Program-made: the position numbers and the translations under genes | DNA from: Bacteroidetes bacterium HGW-Bacteroidetes-21 | GTDB taxonomy: Bacteria; Bacteroidota; Bacteroidia; Bacteroidales; GWA2-32-17 | Assembly (NCBI GenBank): GCA_002840935.1 | Contig: PHDH01000015.1 | Span: 1 to 32,439 of the forward strand | Reading direction: 5' to 3' | DNA: 32,439 nucleotides | The notes under the pieces: generated by a model | What the model saw: the letters and a program-made list of their open reading frames with translations, nothing else | The model's database searches: none | What the model was told of the DNA's origin: nothing | Part shown: positions 16,407 to 26,056 of the stretch, in pieces | How positions within the stretch are numbered: position 1 is the first letter of the stretch | Layout: the number at the start of each line of letters is the position of its first letter

Positions 16407-18229
16407 ACAATTTCTTTTAATGGTTCAGCAAGTTTTGAGAAAATAATATTTAAATTATTACTGACATCTGTTATTGTTGATTGCGTCTCTCCGTCCTCGA
16501 TTTCAGCATAATAATAGCTCGTTTTATTTTTTAATTGAGATAATTCGCTATAATACTTTAATGCTTGAATAATATAGGGGCTATGAGAGCTGATTATAAC
16601 TGAAATATCATTTCTGACTAAATCAATAATCATTTTAGCATATTCAATTTGCCATTGAGGATGAAGATGATTTTCTGGCTCGTCAATTATTAATAAACTT
16701 TTGTCATTTAACATATTACCTTGTAGTAATAGCTGAATTATGCCAAATGATTTTATTCCAGATGCAGTGTTCGCAGGTTTTATTTGAATATTTTTATGTT
16801 TATCAATTTTTTGCGAAAAAATAAAATCTCGATTGTTTTTGTCAAATGTAAATCCACCTTTGATTATAGTAGAAATATTTTTTATACATTCAATGAAATT
16901 TAAATTATTCTCAAATAGTGTATTTGAAAAATATTTTGCATTCTCAATTTTAGAAATTAAATCTTTGATGTGTAAAGAAACCTTAGGTCTAGTTCTTTGA
17001 AAAGAATTTATTTCGCTTCTATCACTTTCAAACAAAGTATCCGAGGATTGAATTAAATCATACATTTGAAGCAACAACGGAGTTTCTATATATACAACAT
17101 CTTTAAACATAAGTTCATCAAATAGGTTTAATGAGCTAATTTGGTTTTTGTCAAATTCTATTTCCAATATTTGATTTGTGCCTGCATTGTAATTTATATA
17201 TGACTTTCTTGAGGAACCTTTAGGTGTTATTTCAGATTGAAATTCAGAAAATAATGCTCTTGTTAATGCTCGCTTTATTTGGTCGTTCTTATTTTCATTT
17301 GAAAGTAAATCCTTTTTTATTTCTAATAGGATATTTGTACAATCTTGTTGTATACTTGTAGGATATTTTAAAAGCAAATTCTGTTTGTAATCAAAAAATT
17401 TATTTAATTGTTCTAACTCATATTCAGGAAATATTGACGCTTGGTTGGTTTCAAATAATTTTTTTATTTGATTTTGAAATATTCTAGGATTAAACTCATC
17501 TCTACTAAACTCATCTTTTCCAAATTCAGGAACTCTTCTTAATCGAAAATAAAGTTTTTCAATTTTGGAGAAAACAATTTGTTCTTTACTTTCATTTAAG
17601 TCTTGTTCATATCTACTAATTGCTTTAACAATTGAAAATATTAGCTTGCCAACTGTGCTTTTTCCGGTGTCGTTTATTCCAGCAATAACAGTAAGACCAT
17701 TCAATTTAATCCTTGCAGATTTAATCTTGCCTATATTTCTAATTTCAAAAATTTCATCCAAATTTTCACCTATGTGTTTAGTGATTTTTAAAGGATTAGT
17801 TTTATAATATACAGGATTGCTATTGAATTGAAAATCATTAATGCTAAAATGTTCTATTTTTGAAGCTTTCTCAAATATTATTGCATATCTTTCATTTAAA
17901 ACATTGTCCTTTATAATTCCATTTACTCTTTGAGTTATCCAATCTCCAAACAAATCTTGATGATATTTAATTGCTTTTTTAAATTCAATTCTATTATATA
18001 AATCTTTAACACTTAGTATTTCTTTAATTTCTGCAATAAAATACTTACCCCTATCATTTCCACCAGCAGCAATTAAAATTTTATCAAATTGTTTTCCTTT
18101 ATTCAAATTAAATTTCCAAGCCAAAGAAATTCCAAACACTTTTACTTTTTGAATTGGAGTGATTGTTTCAGCTACACAAATCCCAGAAAACTTGGGTAAA
18201 TCCTTTTCTATTAAATCTTTAATATTCAT
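16397..18229 (-). CDS. AAA family (SMC/OLD/AAA_15-21-like) ATPase with N-terminal extension
   Basis: Walker A AGINDTGKST, signature-like NTASGIKSFGIIQLLLQG, Walker B KSLLIIDEPENHLHPQWQ, switch VIISSHSPYIIQAL; about 165-aa extra N-terminal domain. Confidence 0.9.
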   Translation of the reverse strand: MNIKDLIEKDLPKFSGICVAETITPIQKVKVFGISLAWKFNLNKGKQFDKILIAAGGNDRGKYFIAEIKEILSVKDLYNRIEFKKAIKYHQDLFGDWITQRVNGIIKDNVLNERYAIIFEKASKIEHFSINDFQFNSNPVYYKTNPLKITKHIGENLDEIFEIRNIGKIKSARIKLNGLTVIAGINDTGKSTVGKLIFSIVKAISRYEQDLNESKEQIVFSKIEKLYFRLRRVPEFGKDEFSRDEFNPRIFQNQIKKLFETNQASIFPEYELEQLNKFFDYKQNLLLKYPTSIQQDCTNILLEIKKDLLSNENKNDQIKRALTRALFSEFQSEITPKGSSRKSYINYNAGTNQILEIEFDKNQISSLNLFDELMFKDVVYIETPLLLQMYDLIQSSDTLFESDRSEINSFQRTRPKVSLHIKDLISKIENAKYFSNTLFENNLNFIECIKNISTIIKGGFTFDKNNRDFIFSQKIDKHKNIQIKPANTASGIKSFGIIQLLLQGNMLNDKSLLIIDEPENHLHPQWQIEYAKMIIDLVRNDISVIISSHSPYIIQALKYYSELSQLKNKTSYYYAEIEDGETQSTITDVSNNLNIIFSKLAEPLKEIVWQ

Positions 18230-18410
18230 CTCATTAATTATTTAATTCTAATGCAATACTAACAATTTTTAGTTGAATTTCAAAAAGAGTTCAAAATTGG
18301 CCGTGTACTTATGTGAGAATAAGATAGATAGTATTCAAGTGTAAGTTATATTGCCAGTATTCTTGATTAGGATTTGGCTCAACTATCAACTATTAGAATA
18401 TATGTTGGGG

Positions 18411-18728
18411 TTAAACTTTATACTCAGGAAAATACAACATTATATTTACATCATTTAGATATACATCACAAGCAATAGGAGATACTTTTGCCTCTTCTTG
18501 TTTAATTATTATTTTGGGATTTCGCAAATCAACCAGTTGATCCTTTAATAACTTTTCAAGTTTTTCTTTTGCGTATTTTGCAGCAGACGTCCCATGTGGA
18601 GGTGTGAAAGATCCCCAAATTCGTAAAATATCGCCTTCTAATATAGTGCCATTTGGATTTTTCCAAGACCACATTGGTGAAACTTTGATAGTGTCAAAGT
18701 TTATTATTTCTGTAACTTTAAATTTCAT
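18411..18728 (-). CDS. Small SNase (thermonuclease)-like fold protein, probably catalytically inactive
   Basis: VTEIINFDTIKV...GDILRIWGSFTPPHGTSAAKYAKEKLEKLLKDQLVDL...CDVYLNDVNI follows the SNase layout but lacks the Glu43/Arg87 equivalents. Confidence 0.5.
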   Translation of the reverse strand: MKFKVTEIINFDTIKVSPMWSWKNPNGTILEGDILRIWGSFTPPHGTSAAKYAKEKLEKLLKDQLVDLRNPKIIIKQEEAKVSPIACDVYLNDVNIMLYFPEYKV

Positions 18729-18732
18729 AATC

Positions 18733-19269
18733 TTAAGTATTAGGCGTTTCAGTAATTGCAGGATTTAAAACATCTTGTTTCGTATCGAAGTTTAATTTCC
18801 GCTTAGTCTCTATTATAATGCAAAATAACTGATATAAAACAAATAGCCCATATGTAAAAAATACTCCACTTAATATTAAACAAGAAATTCTCACAAATGG
18901 AAAGTTAATAGATTTCACATATTCCTTTATATAAATATAGCAGATTACGAGTATTAATGCTAATATTAAAGGAATAAATAATCTTAATATTTGTCTTTTG
19001 GGGTTTAATAATTTCAATTGTTTTTTAGCACGTGACTTATTCTTAGTTAGAGATTTAAGGCTATCTTTTATTGTTTTTTCGAAATCTTCTGAATCATTTT
19101 GAACATTCATCTTTGTTATTTTTTCAATCTGTTTAATTTCTTCCTCATTTCTTGCTTTAAACTTTTCAACTCCATCTATGAAAACATTTAGTAGTAGAGT
19201 TATAGCAGGTGCAATAAAACTTAGAATTGAAATTAACAGTTTTGAATAAATCGAAATAATTTCTTTCAT
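18733..19269 (-). CDS. Hypothetical membrane protein
   Basis: Three hydrophobic segments (ISILSFIAPAITLLLNVFI, LFIPLILALILVICYIYI, CLILSGVFFTYGLFVLYQLFCIII); 4 bp upstream of the SNase-like gene on the same strand. Confidence 0.65.
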   Translation of the reverse strand: MKEIISIYSKLLISILSFIAPAITLLLNVFIDGVEKFKARNEEEIKQIEKITKMNVQNDSEDFEKTIKDSLKSLTKNKSRAKKQLKLLNPKRQILRLFIPLILALILVICYIYIKEYVKSINFPFVRISCLILSGVFFTYGLFVLYQLFCIIIETKRKLNFDTKQDVLNPAITETPNT

Positions 19270-19466
19270 CTGATTACAATTTTTGATAGTAGTTAATTAA
19301 ACTAGAACTCACTTGTCCACAAAATAATGCGTTGTTATTTTGCATATTAAAGTTGATGCTTGTCATTGGTTGCCTGTTAATTTATAAATACAAATTTAAA
19401 CTATTATTTTCTAATGTGCAGATATTTCTTTTGTTAATAGGAAGAAATTCTAATCTCTGAAAAACC

Positions 19467-19967
19467 CTATTCAACCCGCTTCACATCCCCATTGTCTTCG
19501 CATTCAGCCAATATAGTTTGTATAGTTTTCTGAGAAACGGGATGAACAAAGTCCGGAGCAATTTCGTTTAGAGGAACCAGTACAAACAATCGTTTTTCTA
19601 TGTGCGGGTGGGGGGTGGTAAGTGAATTTTCAACTAGAATAAAGTTGTCGTAAAACAGTATGTCGATGTCGATAGTGCGGGCTGCATAGCCTTCGCTGGC
19701 GTTGCGGATTCTGCCCAGTTGTGTTTCTATTTGCAGGAGTTGATGAAGTAATTCGGAAGGTGTTAAGGTAGTTTCAATTTTTGTCACAAGATTGTAAAAT
19801 GATTCCTCGTGATTAAATCCCCAGGGGCTGGTTTCGTAAATCGATGATGTTTTAATAATTTTTCCACCGCGGACAGCTATTTGCTCTAATGCCAAAGAAA
19901 GCATTCTGGTTTTGTCACCCAGATTGCTTCCCAGAGCTAGAAATACTGTATATGTATTATCTGACAT
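19467..19967 (-). CDS. folK: 2-amino-4-hydroxy-6-hydroxymethyldihydropteridine diphosphokinase (HPPK)
   Basis: FLALGSNLGDKTRML, SSIYETSPWGF, YAARTIDIDILFYD and LTTPHPHIEKRLFVLVPLNEIAP are HPPK signatures. Confidence 0.96.
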   Translation of the reverse strand: MSDNTYTVFLALGSNLGDKTRMLSLALEQIAVRGGKIIKTSSIYETSPWGFNHEESFYNLVTKIETTLTPSELLHQLLQIETQLGRIRNASEGYAARTIDIDILFYDNFILVENSLTTPHPHIEKRLFVLVPLNEIAPDFVHPVSQKTIQTILAECEDNGDVKRVE

Positions 19968-19991
19968 GATCAGATAAAGGGTTGGAAAAGG

Positions 19992-22958
19992 TTATAACCT
20001 CTTCTTTTCTTCTTTTTCGGTAAATGATTCGATGACGTCACCGTTTTGGATGTCGTTAAAACCGTCGATGTTAAGACCGCATTCGAGACCAGAAGTGACT
20101 TCCTTGGCATCGTCTTTGAAACGTTTGAGTGAGCCCAGATTTCCGGTAAAGGCAACAATACCGTCGCGGATAAGACGAACTTTTGCACTGCGGATAATTT
20201 TTCCATCAACTACCATACAACCGGCAATGGTGCCTAGTTTGCCAATATTGAATGTTTCACGGACTTCGGCAGTACCCAGAATTTCTTCTTTAATAATGGG
20301 CGAAAGCATACCTTCCATGGCCTGTTTAATTTCTTCAATGGCGTCGTAGATTACAGAATAAAGTTTAATCTGAATTTCTTCTTTTTCGGCCAGTTTACGT
20401 GCCGAAGTTGAAGGACGAACCTGGAATCCAATGATTACTGCGTTGGATGCAGCAGCAAGCATGACGTCTGAGTCAGAAATCTGACCAACAGCTTTGTGGA
20501 TCACGTTCACTACAATTTCTTCGTTAGAAAGTTTAATGATTGAATCACTTAGTGCTTCGATAGAGCCATCTACGTCACCCTTAACAATAACGTTAAGTTC
20601 TTTGAAGTTCCCTATGGCAATACGACGACCAATTTCTTCCAGCGTAATATGTTTCTGAGTACGTAAGCCTTGTTCGCGGATAATCTGTGTCCTTTTATTG
20701 GCGATTTCTTTGGCGTCATGTTCGTCGACCATAGAATTCAGCGAGTCACCTGCCTGAGGAGCTCCCTGAAGTCCAAGAATCTGAACGGGCATAGAAGGTC
20801 CGGCTTCGGTTATTTTCTGATTACGTTCGTTGTACATGGCTTTCACACGACCATAGTTAGGTCCTGCCACAATGATATCTCCGATTTTCAGTGTGCCGGC
20901 ATGTATCAGGGCTGTAGCAACATATCCACGTCCTTTATCCAGCGATGATTCAAGTACGGTCCCAATAGCTTTTTTATGAGGATTGGCTTTTAAATCAAGC
21001 ATTTCTGCTTCAAGTAAGACTTTTTCCAGCAGTTCTTTTACATTCAAACCCTGTTTGGCTGCAATTTCTTGCGATTGATAAGTGCCTCCCCAATCTTCAA
21101 CCAGTAAGTTCATTTGGGCCAGCTGTTCTTTAATTCTGTCGGGATTGGCTTCAGGCTTATCAATTTTGTTGATAGCGAATACAATTTTTACACCGGCAGC
21201 CTGAGCATGGTTGATGGCTTCGATGGTTTGAGGCATGATGCCGTCGTCAGCTGCAATTACAATAATAGCAACGTCGGTAACTTTGGCTCCACGAGCACGC
21301 ATAGCTGTAAAAGCTTCGTGACCCGGAGTATCGAGGAAAGTGATTTTACGGCCATCTTCGAGACTTACATTGTATGCGCCGATATGCTGAGTAATACCTC
21401 CGGCTTCACCAGCAACAACATTTGAGCTTCGGATAAAGTCAAGGAGTTTCGTCTTACCGTGGTCAACGTGTCCCATAACAGTAACAATGGGTGGACGATG
21501 TTCGAGATCTTCGGGTTTGTCTTCTTCGGTGATGATTTTGTTCTCTTCTTCATCTGAAGTGAACTCTACTTTAAATCCAAATTCGTCGGCAATCAGCGAC
21601 ACCATTTCGGCATCAAGGCGTTGGTTGATAGATACAAACTGACCAACATCCATACATTTCTGTATGACCTGATTTACAGGAGTACTCATGAGGGTTGCCA
21701 ATTCGTTAACAGTTAGAAACTCAGTAATTTTAATGATGTTTCTTTCGCCGTCAATTCTATCTTGTTCGTCCTGCTGTTTCTGATGAAAAGCATCACGTTT
21801 ATCTCTTTTATATCTTGAAGTTTTTGACTTTTCTTTGGTTCCCAGAAAAGCTTTAACTTGCTTGATGTTTTCGTCCACTTCCTGCAGGTCAACTTCAGAG
21901 CTTGATCCTTTTTTCTTCTTTTTCCATTTCGGACCTGTTTTGGCTGTTTCTGCATTTGGTTTAGCTCCTGGCACCACCGTATTATTGGTGAGTTTTTCGG
22001 GACTGATTCTTTTTCTTTTGTGTTTGGCTGCATCGTTGGCTGCTGGGGTTCCTGCAGCGGGTGCTGCACCGCCAGGTTTTTTGTCGCCATGTGGCCTGGA
22101 TTTATCGTCTTTTCTGTCTTTGCGAAACTTATCGTTGTTAGATTTTACGACTTTTTTCTCTTCCAGAATGATGTTCCCTAAAATCTTGGGTCCGTCAATT
22201 TTCTGATAGTTGGTTTTAATGAAGTTGTCGTCTGCAGACTTTTCTTCAACAGGTTTTTCGGCTGTAACTTCAGGTTCTGTCTCGGGCTCGGGTGTGGGCT
22301 CGGGAATAACTTTGGCAACGGGTTCCTCAGGAATTACTTCTTCAACAGGTTGTTCTTGAACAGGTTCTGCCTTTTTAGGTTTTATTTCGTCGAGGTTAAT
22401 TTTATCAACGATTTTAAAACTGGGCTTATCTGTTTTAATACGCTCAACAACTACTTCCTCTTTTTTTATTGGAGGAATAACAACCGGCTCTTTTACTATC
22501 TCTTTAATCACTTCTACCGGCTCAGGTTTAACTTCCGGAATTTCTTCCTTTACTACGGGAGCAGGTTCGGGTGCTTTGACCACTTTTTTAGGTCTGTTAA
22601 TTTCGTCCAGATTTATTTTTCCTTTTACTGTAGGGCCGGGAAGTTTTACGGACTGATCTTTAATCATAATCTCCTCGTCCTGTTGCTCGGGAGTTTCGGC
22701 GGGTTTACGTTGTAAGTTCTCCAACGTAATAGTCTGCTTCTCGTTAGAAGGAATAATTACCTGACTGGATTCCATTTTGGCATCAAAATCAGGCTTGAAC
22801 TCTTTCATAAGGAAAATATGAATATCCTCATTGAGTTTTTCGTTAGGGTCCTTCTTGATTTCAATTCCCTTTTTTGCAAGAAAATCGACAGCGGTCTGCA
22901 GTCCAATGTTTAGTTCCTTGCAAACTTTCTGAAGTCGGTATACCGTTTTTTCGGTCAT
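19992..22958 (-). CDS. infB: Translation initiation factor IF-2
   Basis: [36 protein letters not shown] and NKIDKP G-domain motifs; long charged/Pro-rich N-terminal linker. Confidence 0.98.
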   Translation of the reverse strand: MTEKTVYRLQKVCKELNIGLQTAVDFLAKKGIEIKKDPNEKLNEDIHIFLMKEFKPDFDAKMESSQVIIPSNEKQTITLENLQRKPAETPEQQDEEIMIKDQSVKLPGPTVKGKINLDEINRPKKVVKAPEPAPVVKEEIPEVKPEPVEVIKEIVKEPVVIPPIKKEEVVVERIKTDKPSFKIVDKINLDEIKPKKAEPVQEQPVEEVIPEEPVAKVIPEPTPEPETEPEVTAEKPVEEKSADDNFIKTNYQKIDGPKILGNIILEEKKVVKSNNDKFRKDRKDDKSRPHGDKKPGGAAPAAGTPAANDAAKHKRKRISPEKLTNNTVVPGAKPNAETAKTGPKWKKKKKGSSSEVDLQEVDENIKQVKAFLGTKEKSKTSRYKRDKRDAFHQKQQDEQDRIDGERNIIKITEFLTVNELATLMSTPVNQVIQKCMDVGQFVSINQRLDAEMVSLIADEFGFKVEFTSDEEENKIITEEDKPEDLEHRPPIVTVMGHVDHGKTKLLDFIRSSNVVAGEAGGITQHIGAYNVSLEDGRKITFLDTPGHEAFTAMRARGAKVTDVAIIVIAADDGIMPQTIEAINHAQAAGVKIVFAINKIDKPEANPDRIKEQLAQMNLLVEDWGGTYQSQEIAAKQGLNVKELLEKVLLEAEMLDLKANPHKKAIGTVLESSLDKGRGYVATALIHAGTLKIGDIIVAGPNYGRVKAMYNERNQKITEAGPSMPVQILGLQGAPQAGDSLNSMVDEHDAKEIANKRTQIIREQGLRTQKHITLEEIGRRIAIGNFKELNVIVKGDVDGSIEALSDSIIKLSNEEIVVNVIHKAVGQISDSDVMLAAASNAVIIGFQVRPSTSARKLAEKEEIQIKLYSVIYDAIEEIKQAMEGMLSPIIKEEILGTAEVRETFNIGKLGTIAGCMVVDGKIIRSAKVRLIRDGIVAFTGNLGSLKRFKDDAKEVTSGLECGLNIDGFNDIQNGDVIESFTEKEEKKRL

Positions 22959-22982
22959 ATTTTATGATCTCCTGTTTTCAGT

Positions 22983-24218
22983 TTATTCAAATTCTGCTTT
23001 TAATATTTTAATCACATCCAGAACTGTTTCTTCTTCCAGATCGGTGCGCTTGACAAGAAACTCAGAAGTGTTACGTAATACACTTTTAGCGGTATCAAGA
23101 CCAATTTTTTTGAATTCTTCAATAATCCAGCCGTCAATTTCATCGGAGAATTCTTCCAGATTTACATCTTCTTCTTCCTGTTCGATATTTCTAAAGACTT
23201 CAATCTGATAACCGGAAAGCTGACCGGCCAGGTTGATATTTAATCCGCCTTTACCAATAGCCATAGAAACCTGATCTGTATCGAGGTAAACTTCGGCCCG
23301 TTTGTCGGCTTCAATGATTTTAATGTTGGAAATTTTTGCGGGGCTCAGTGCGCGGGAAATAAAGAGAGGTAAGTTATTGGTAAAGTTTACCACATCGATG
23401 TTTTCGTTTCTTAGTTCGCGAACGATACCATGAATACGGCTACCTTTCATACCTACACAAGCGCCAACGGGGTCGATTCTTTCATCGTATGACTCAACGG
23501 CAACTTTAGCTCTTTCGCCAGGTACACGTACAATTTTCTTGATGGTGATTAGTCCATCCATAATTTCAGGAACTTCGAGCTCAAAGAGTCTTTCTAAGAA
23601 GACAGGAGAGGTGCGGGAAAGAATAATTAAAGGAACGTTATTTTTCATCTCAACGCGAATTACAACTGAGCGTAGTGTTTCTCCTTTGCGGTAAAAGTCG
23701 CCGGGGATTTGCTCTGTTTTGGGCAGGATGAGTTCTATGCCTTCATCGTCGAGGAGTAGAATTTCCTTTTTCCATACCTGATACACTTCGGCTGTAATAA
23801 TTTCGCCAATGCGTTCTTTGTATTTCGAAAATACGTTTCCTTTTTCCAGCTCGAGTATCTTCGATTGTAAGTTCTGCCTAAGCGAAAGGATAGCACGACG
23901 GCCAAAACTTCCGAATTTAATTTCTTGTGTTACGTCTTCTCCCACAGAATAGTCTTCGTCGATGAGTTTGGCTTCGCTGAGTTTAATCTGAGTGGCAGGA
24001 TCGTCATATTCGCTATCCTCAACAATGATGCGGTTTTGCCAAATTTCAAAGTCGCCTTTGTCGATGTTGATGATTACATCGAAATTATCTTTGTCTCCGT
24101 TGAGCTTGGTGAGGGTTTGTTTAAAAACATCTTCCAGAACACGCATCATGGTCGCACGGTCAATGTTCTTTAGTTCTTTGAACTCTGAGAATGATTCGAT
24201 AAGATTAATGTTTTCCAT
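22983..24218 (-). CDS. nusA: Transcription termination/antitermination factor NusA
   Basis: VRVPGERAKVAVESYDERIDPVGACVGMKGSRIHGIVRELRNENIDVV (KH1) and AIGKGGLNINLAGQLSGYQIEV (KH2). Confidence 0.97.
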   Translation of the reverse strand: MENINLIESFSEFKELKNIDRATMMRVLEDVFKQTLTKLNGDKDNFDVIINIDKGDFEIWQNRIIVEDSEYDDPATQIKLSEAKLIDEDYSVGEDVTQEIKFGSFGRRAILSLRQNLQSKILELEKGNVFSKYKERIGEIITAEVYQVWKKEILLLDDEGIELILPKTEQIPGDFYRKGETLRSVVIRVEMKNNVPLIILSRTSPVFLERLFELEVPEIMDGLITIKKIVRVPGERAKVAVESYDERIDPVGACVGMKGSRIHGIVRELRNENIDVVNFTNNLPLFISRALSPAKISNIKIIEADKRAEVYLDTDQVSMAIGKGGLNINLAGQLSGYQIEVFRNIEQEEEDVNLEEFSDEIDGWIIEEFKKIGLDTAKSVLRNTSEFLVKRTDLEEETVLDVIKILKAEFE

Positions 24219-24227
24219 ATCAGGATT

Positions 24228-24680
24228 TTATTTGAATGATATACTTACTTTTACTTCTTTTACCTCGCTAAAGGAAAAGGTTTTAAAAATGGGTTCGACT
24301 TCTTTCTTTTTGCTTTTGGTCTTTTCTTCAATCGTTATGTCTTTGGATGTGACTGCTGTCATTTTTCCGGCAACGATAGAATTGTCTTTTAATTCAATTT
24401 CAATATTCTTTCCCAGATTTTTGGCAAATTGTGCGGCTACTTTTAACGGTCTGTCGAGGCCGGGAGAGGATACTTCCAGAGAATATTTTTCCATGGCATC
24501 GCCCAAAAATTCGGATAAGCCACGACTTACTTGCGTACATTCCTGTATGCCGATGCCTTGCTCAGTGTCAATAAAGACGCTGATTTCATTCTTTTTCGAA
24601 ATCTCTACTTCGACAAGGAAAAACCCCATTTCGGCAGATTTGTTTTCGAGCCAGGCTTCTATTTTTGCTTTCATAACCAT
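24228..24680 (-). CDS. rimP: Ribosome maturation factor RimP
   Basis: LEVSSPGLDRPLKVAAQFAKNLGKNIEIEL motif; position upstream of nusA-infB. Confidence 0.95.
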   Translation of the reverse strand: MVMKAKIEAWLENKSAEMGFFLVEVEISKKNEISVFIDTEQGIGIQECTQVSRGLSEFLGDAMEKYSLEVSSPGLDRPLKVAAQFAKNLGKNIEIELKDNSIVAGKMTAVTSKDITIEEKTKSKKKEVEPIFKTFSFSEVKEVKVSISFK

Positions 24681-24691
24681 TGTTTAATAAA

Positions 24692-24714
24692 ACAGGGGAC
24701 TTTCCGCCCCCTGT
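24692..24714 (-). promoter_or_regulatory. Leader hairpin directly upstream of rimP (attenuator- or RBS-occluding-like)
   Basis: On the minus strand: ACAGGGGgcggaaagtCCCCTGT followed by TTTTATT, ending 11 nt before the rimP ATG. Confidence 0.6.
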
Positions 24715-24737
24715 AATTTTCCTCCGTTATTTCGGCC

Positions 24738-24745
24738 ACAAAAGT
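24738..24745 (-). promoter_or_regulatory. Candidate -7 box for the rimP-nusA-infB operon
   Basis: Minus strand reads ...ctattacTTTTGTGGCC, i.e. TACTTTTG matching TAnnTTTG. Confidence 0.45.
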
Positions 24746-24876
24746 AATAGAAATAATTATATTACCAAAAGATTTGTGAAACTTAATGCAAGCTAAAAGC
24801 CTCTTAAGTCATCAACAGTATTCTAAAAATGAATTAAATAATGGAAAATAAACTGCCTTGTAAGTTTTCAAAGCAG

Positions 24877-25887
24877 TTAAGGGATAATAAAGTCAATATG
24901 CGAATTTACGCTTGCATTTCCATCAGGAGGAACAACAAATGACTGTGTTACATTGGAGTTCATGTAATCCCCGCTCAGGTGCTTTTTGTCGTTGTTTTTG
25001 TCGACGTATGTGTAAATGTAATACTTGCCGGGATGTGCGTTTTTAATTGTGTAGACAGATGTCTCAGACGTCAGAAAAACGGCTTTGGAGATAAACTTTT
25101 TTCTTTCCGGCAGGTATTGTATGCCCTCGAAAAATGGTTTGGTAGTAAGCAGGATGCATATTTCGTCGGTGGGTACTACATTTAGCTTTTTGTCGATGGA
25201 AATATTTACGGTGATACTGCCCAGGTATGGCTGATCGGCAGTTTTGTATGGGTCATTATCGAGATTAAAGAATATGCTTTCCTCCATGTTTTTGAATTCG
25301 TCCGAAAAATCTTTAATCATTTTTGGCTGGGGATAGTTGAAATGTGCAATGGCATCTTTGGCATTATCTCGACTTGCCAAAGTCGCTGTCCAGGTGGTGT
25401 GTGGCTCAAGCGGAAAAACTTTATTGAATTTGTTGGTGTAGACTTTCATGGTCATTTCGTCGCCATTGAAAACGAATTCAGTATAGGCCCGTTTAACTCC
25501 CTTCACAAAGTCGCAAAAACGGAAATAGTTTCCCGAGGTAGCTACAGAATCCATCACTTCGTAAGTAACGCAACATTGGTTTTTAAAACAGCCTTCGGTT
25601 CGCATCGCCAGTTTTAACTTTCCGTCGTGTTTTACAACGAAAAAACTAAAAATGTTAACGGTATTAGAATCCAGTAGAGAAAATTGCGAAACCTGCGAGG
25701 CCGAAACGGGGCGAAAATCAACATACCACTGATCAAAACTTCCTGCCGAGGTGGTCGAGGTAACGGGACCATTCCATTGTCCCGGAATTTTGTTCAGGAA
25801 ATCGAAGCCCAGAACTGGTTCTGTCTGGCTGAAACTGCTATTATTGATTAGCAATAGCAGGGTGACTGAGAAAAGGATAGTTTTCAT
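24877..25887 (-). CDS. Hypothetical secreted protein
   Basis: Signal peptide MKTILFSVTLLLLINNSSFSQ; N-terminal segment PGQWNGPVTSTTSAGSFDQW and C-terminal beta-sandwich-like segment. Confidence 0.7.
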   Translation of the reverse strand: MKTILFSVTLLLLINNSSFSQTEPVLGFDFLNKIPGQWNGPVTSTTSAGSFDQWYVDFRPVSASQVSQFSLLDSNTVNIFSFFVVKHDGKLKLAMRTEGCFKNQCCVTYEVMDSVATSGNYFRFCDFVKGVKRAYTEFVFNGDEMTMKVYTNKFNKVFPLEPHTTWTATLASRDNAKDAIAHFNYPQPKMIKDFSDEFKNMEESIFFNLDNDPYKTADQPYLGSITVNISIDKKLNVVPTDEICILLTTKPFFEGIQYLPERKKFISKAVFLTSETSVYTIKNAHPGKYYIYTYVDKNNDKKHLSGDYMNSNVTQSFVVPPDGNASVNSHIDFIIP

Positions 25888-25950
25888 TATAAAACGACTA
25901 AGGGAAATTAAGTTACTAAATTAATGTTTTTATTTAATCAGAACAAAGCT

Positions 25951-25980
25951 AAAAAAAGCCTGATTTTTCAGGCTTTTTTT
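25951..25980. terminator. Bidirectional Rho-independent terminator
   Basis: AAAAAAAGCCTGATTTTTCAGGCTTTTTTT: GC stem flanked by A and T runs. Confidence 0.85.
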
Positions 25981-26054
25981 ACAAAGACCTCCAAGGTCTT
26001 TGTCTTAATTTATTTTAGTCTTACAGACCTTGGAGGTCTGTTACTTTGGAGGTC
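25981..26054. repeat. Cluster of palindromic GACCTCCAAGGTC units
   Basis: ACAAAGACCTCCAAGGTCTTTGT (25981-26003), CAGACCTTGGAGGTCTG (26024-26040) and a partial unit CTTTGGAGGTCT just after. Confidence 0.85.
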
Positions 26055-26056
26055 TA

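Noticed and set aside
18411-19269. Toxin-antitoxin pair
   Set aside because: Neither protein resembles a known toxin or antitoxin family; the SNase-like layout explains the small protein better.
19970-20209. 79-aa minus-strand ORF overlapping the infB end
   Set aside because: Out-of-frame within infB on the same strand; no independent start or homology signal.
22350-22715. 121-aa plus-strand ORF rich in Phe/Tyr/Asn
   Set aside because: Antisense of the low-complexity infB N-terminal linker; frame-open artefact of Lys/Glu/Pro codons.
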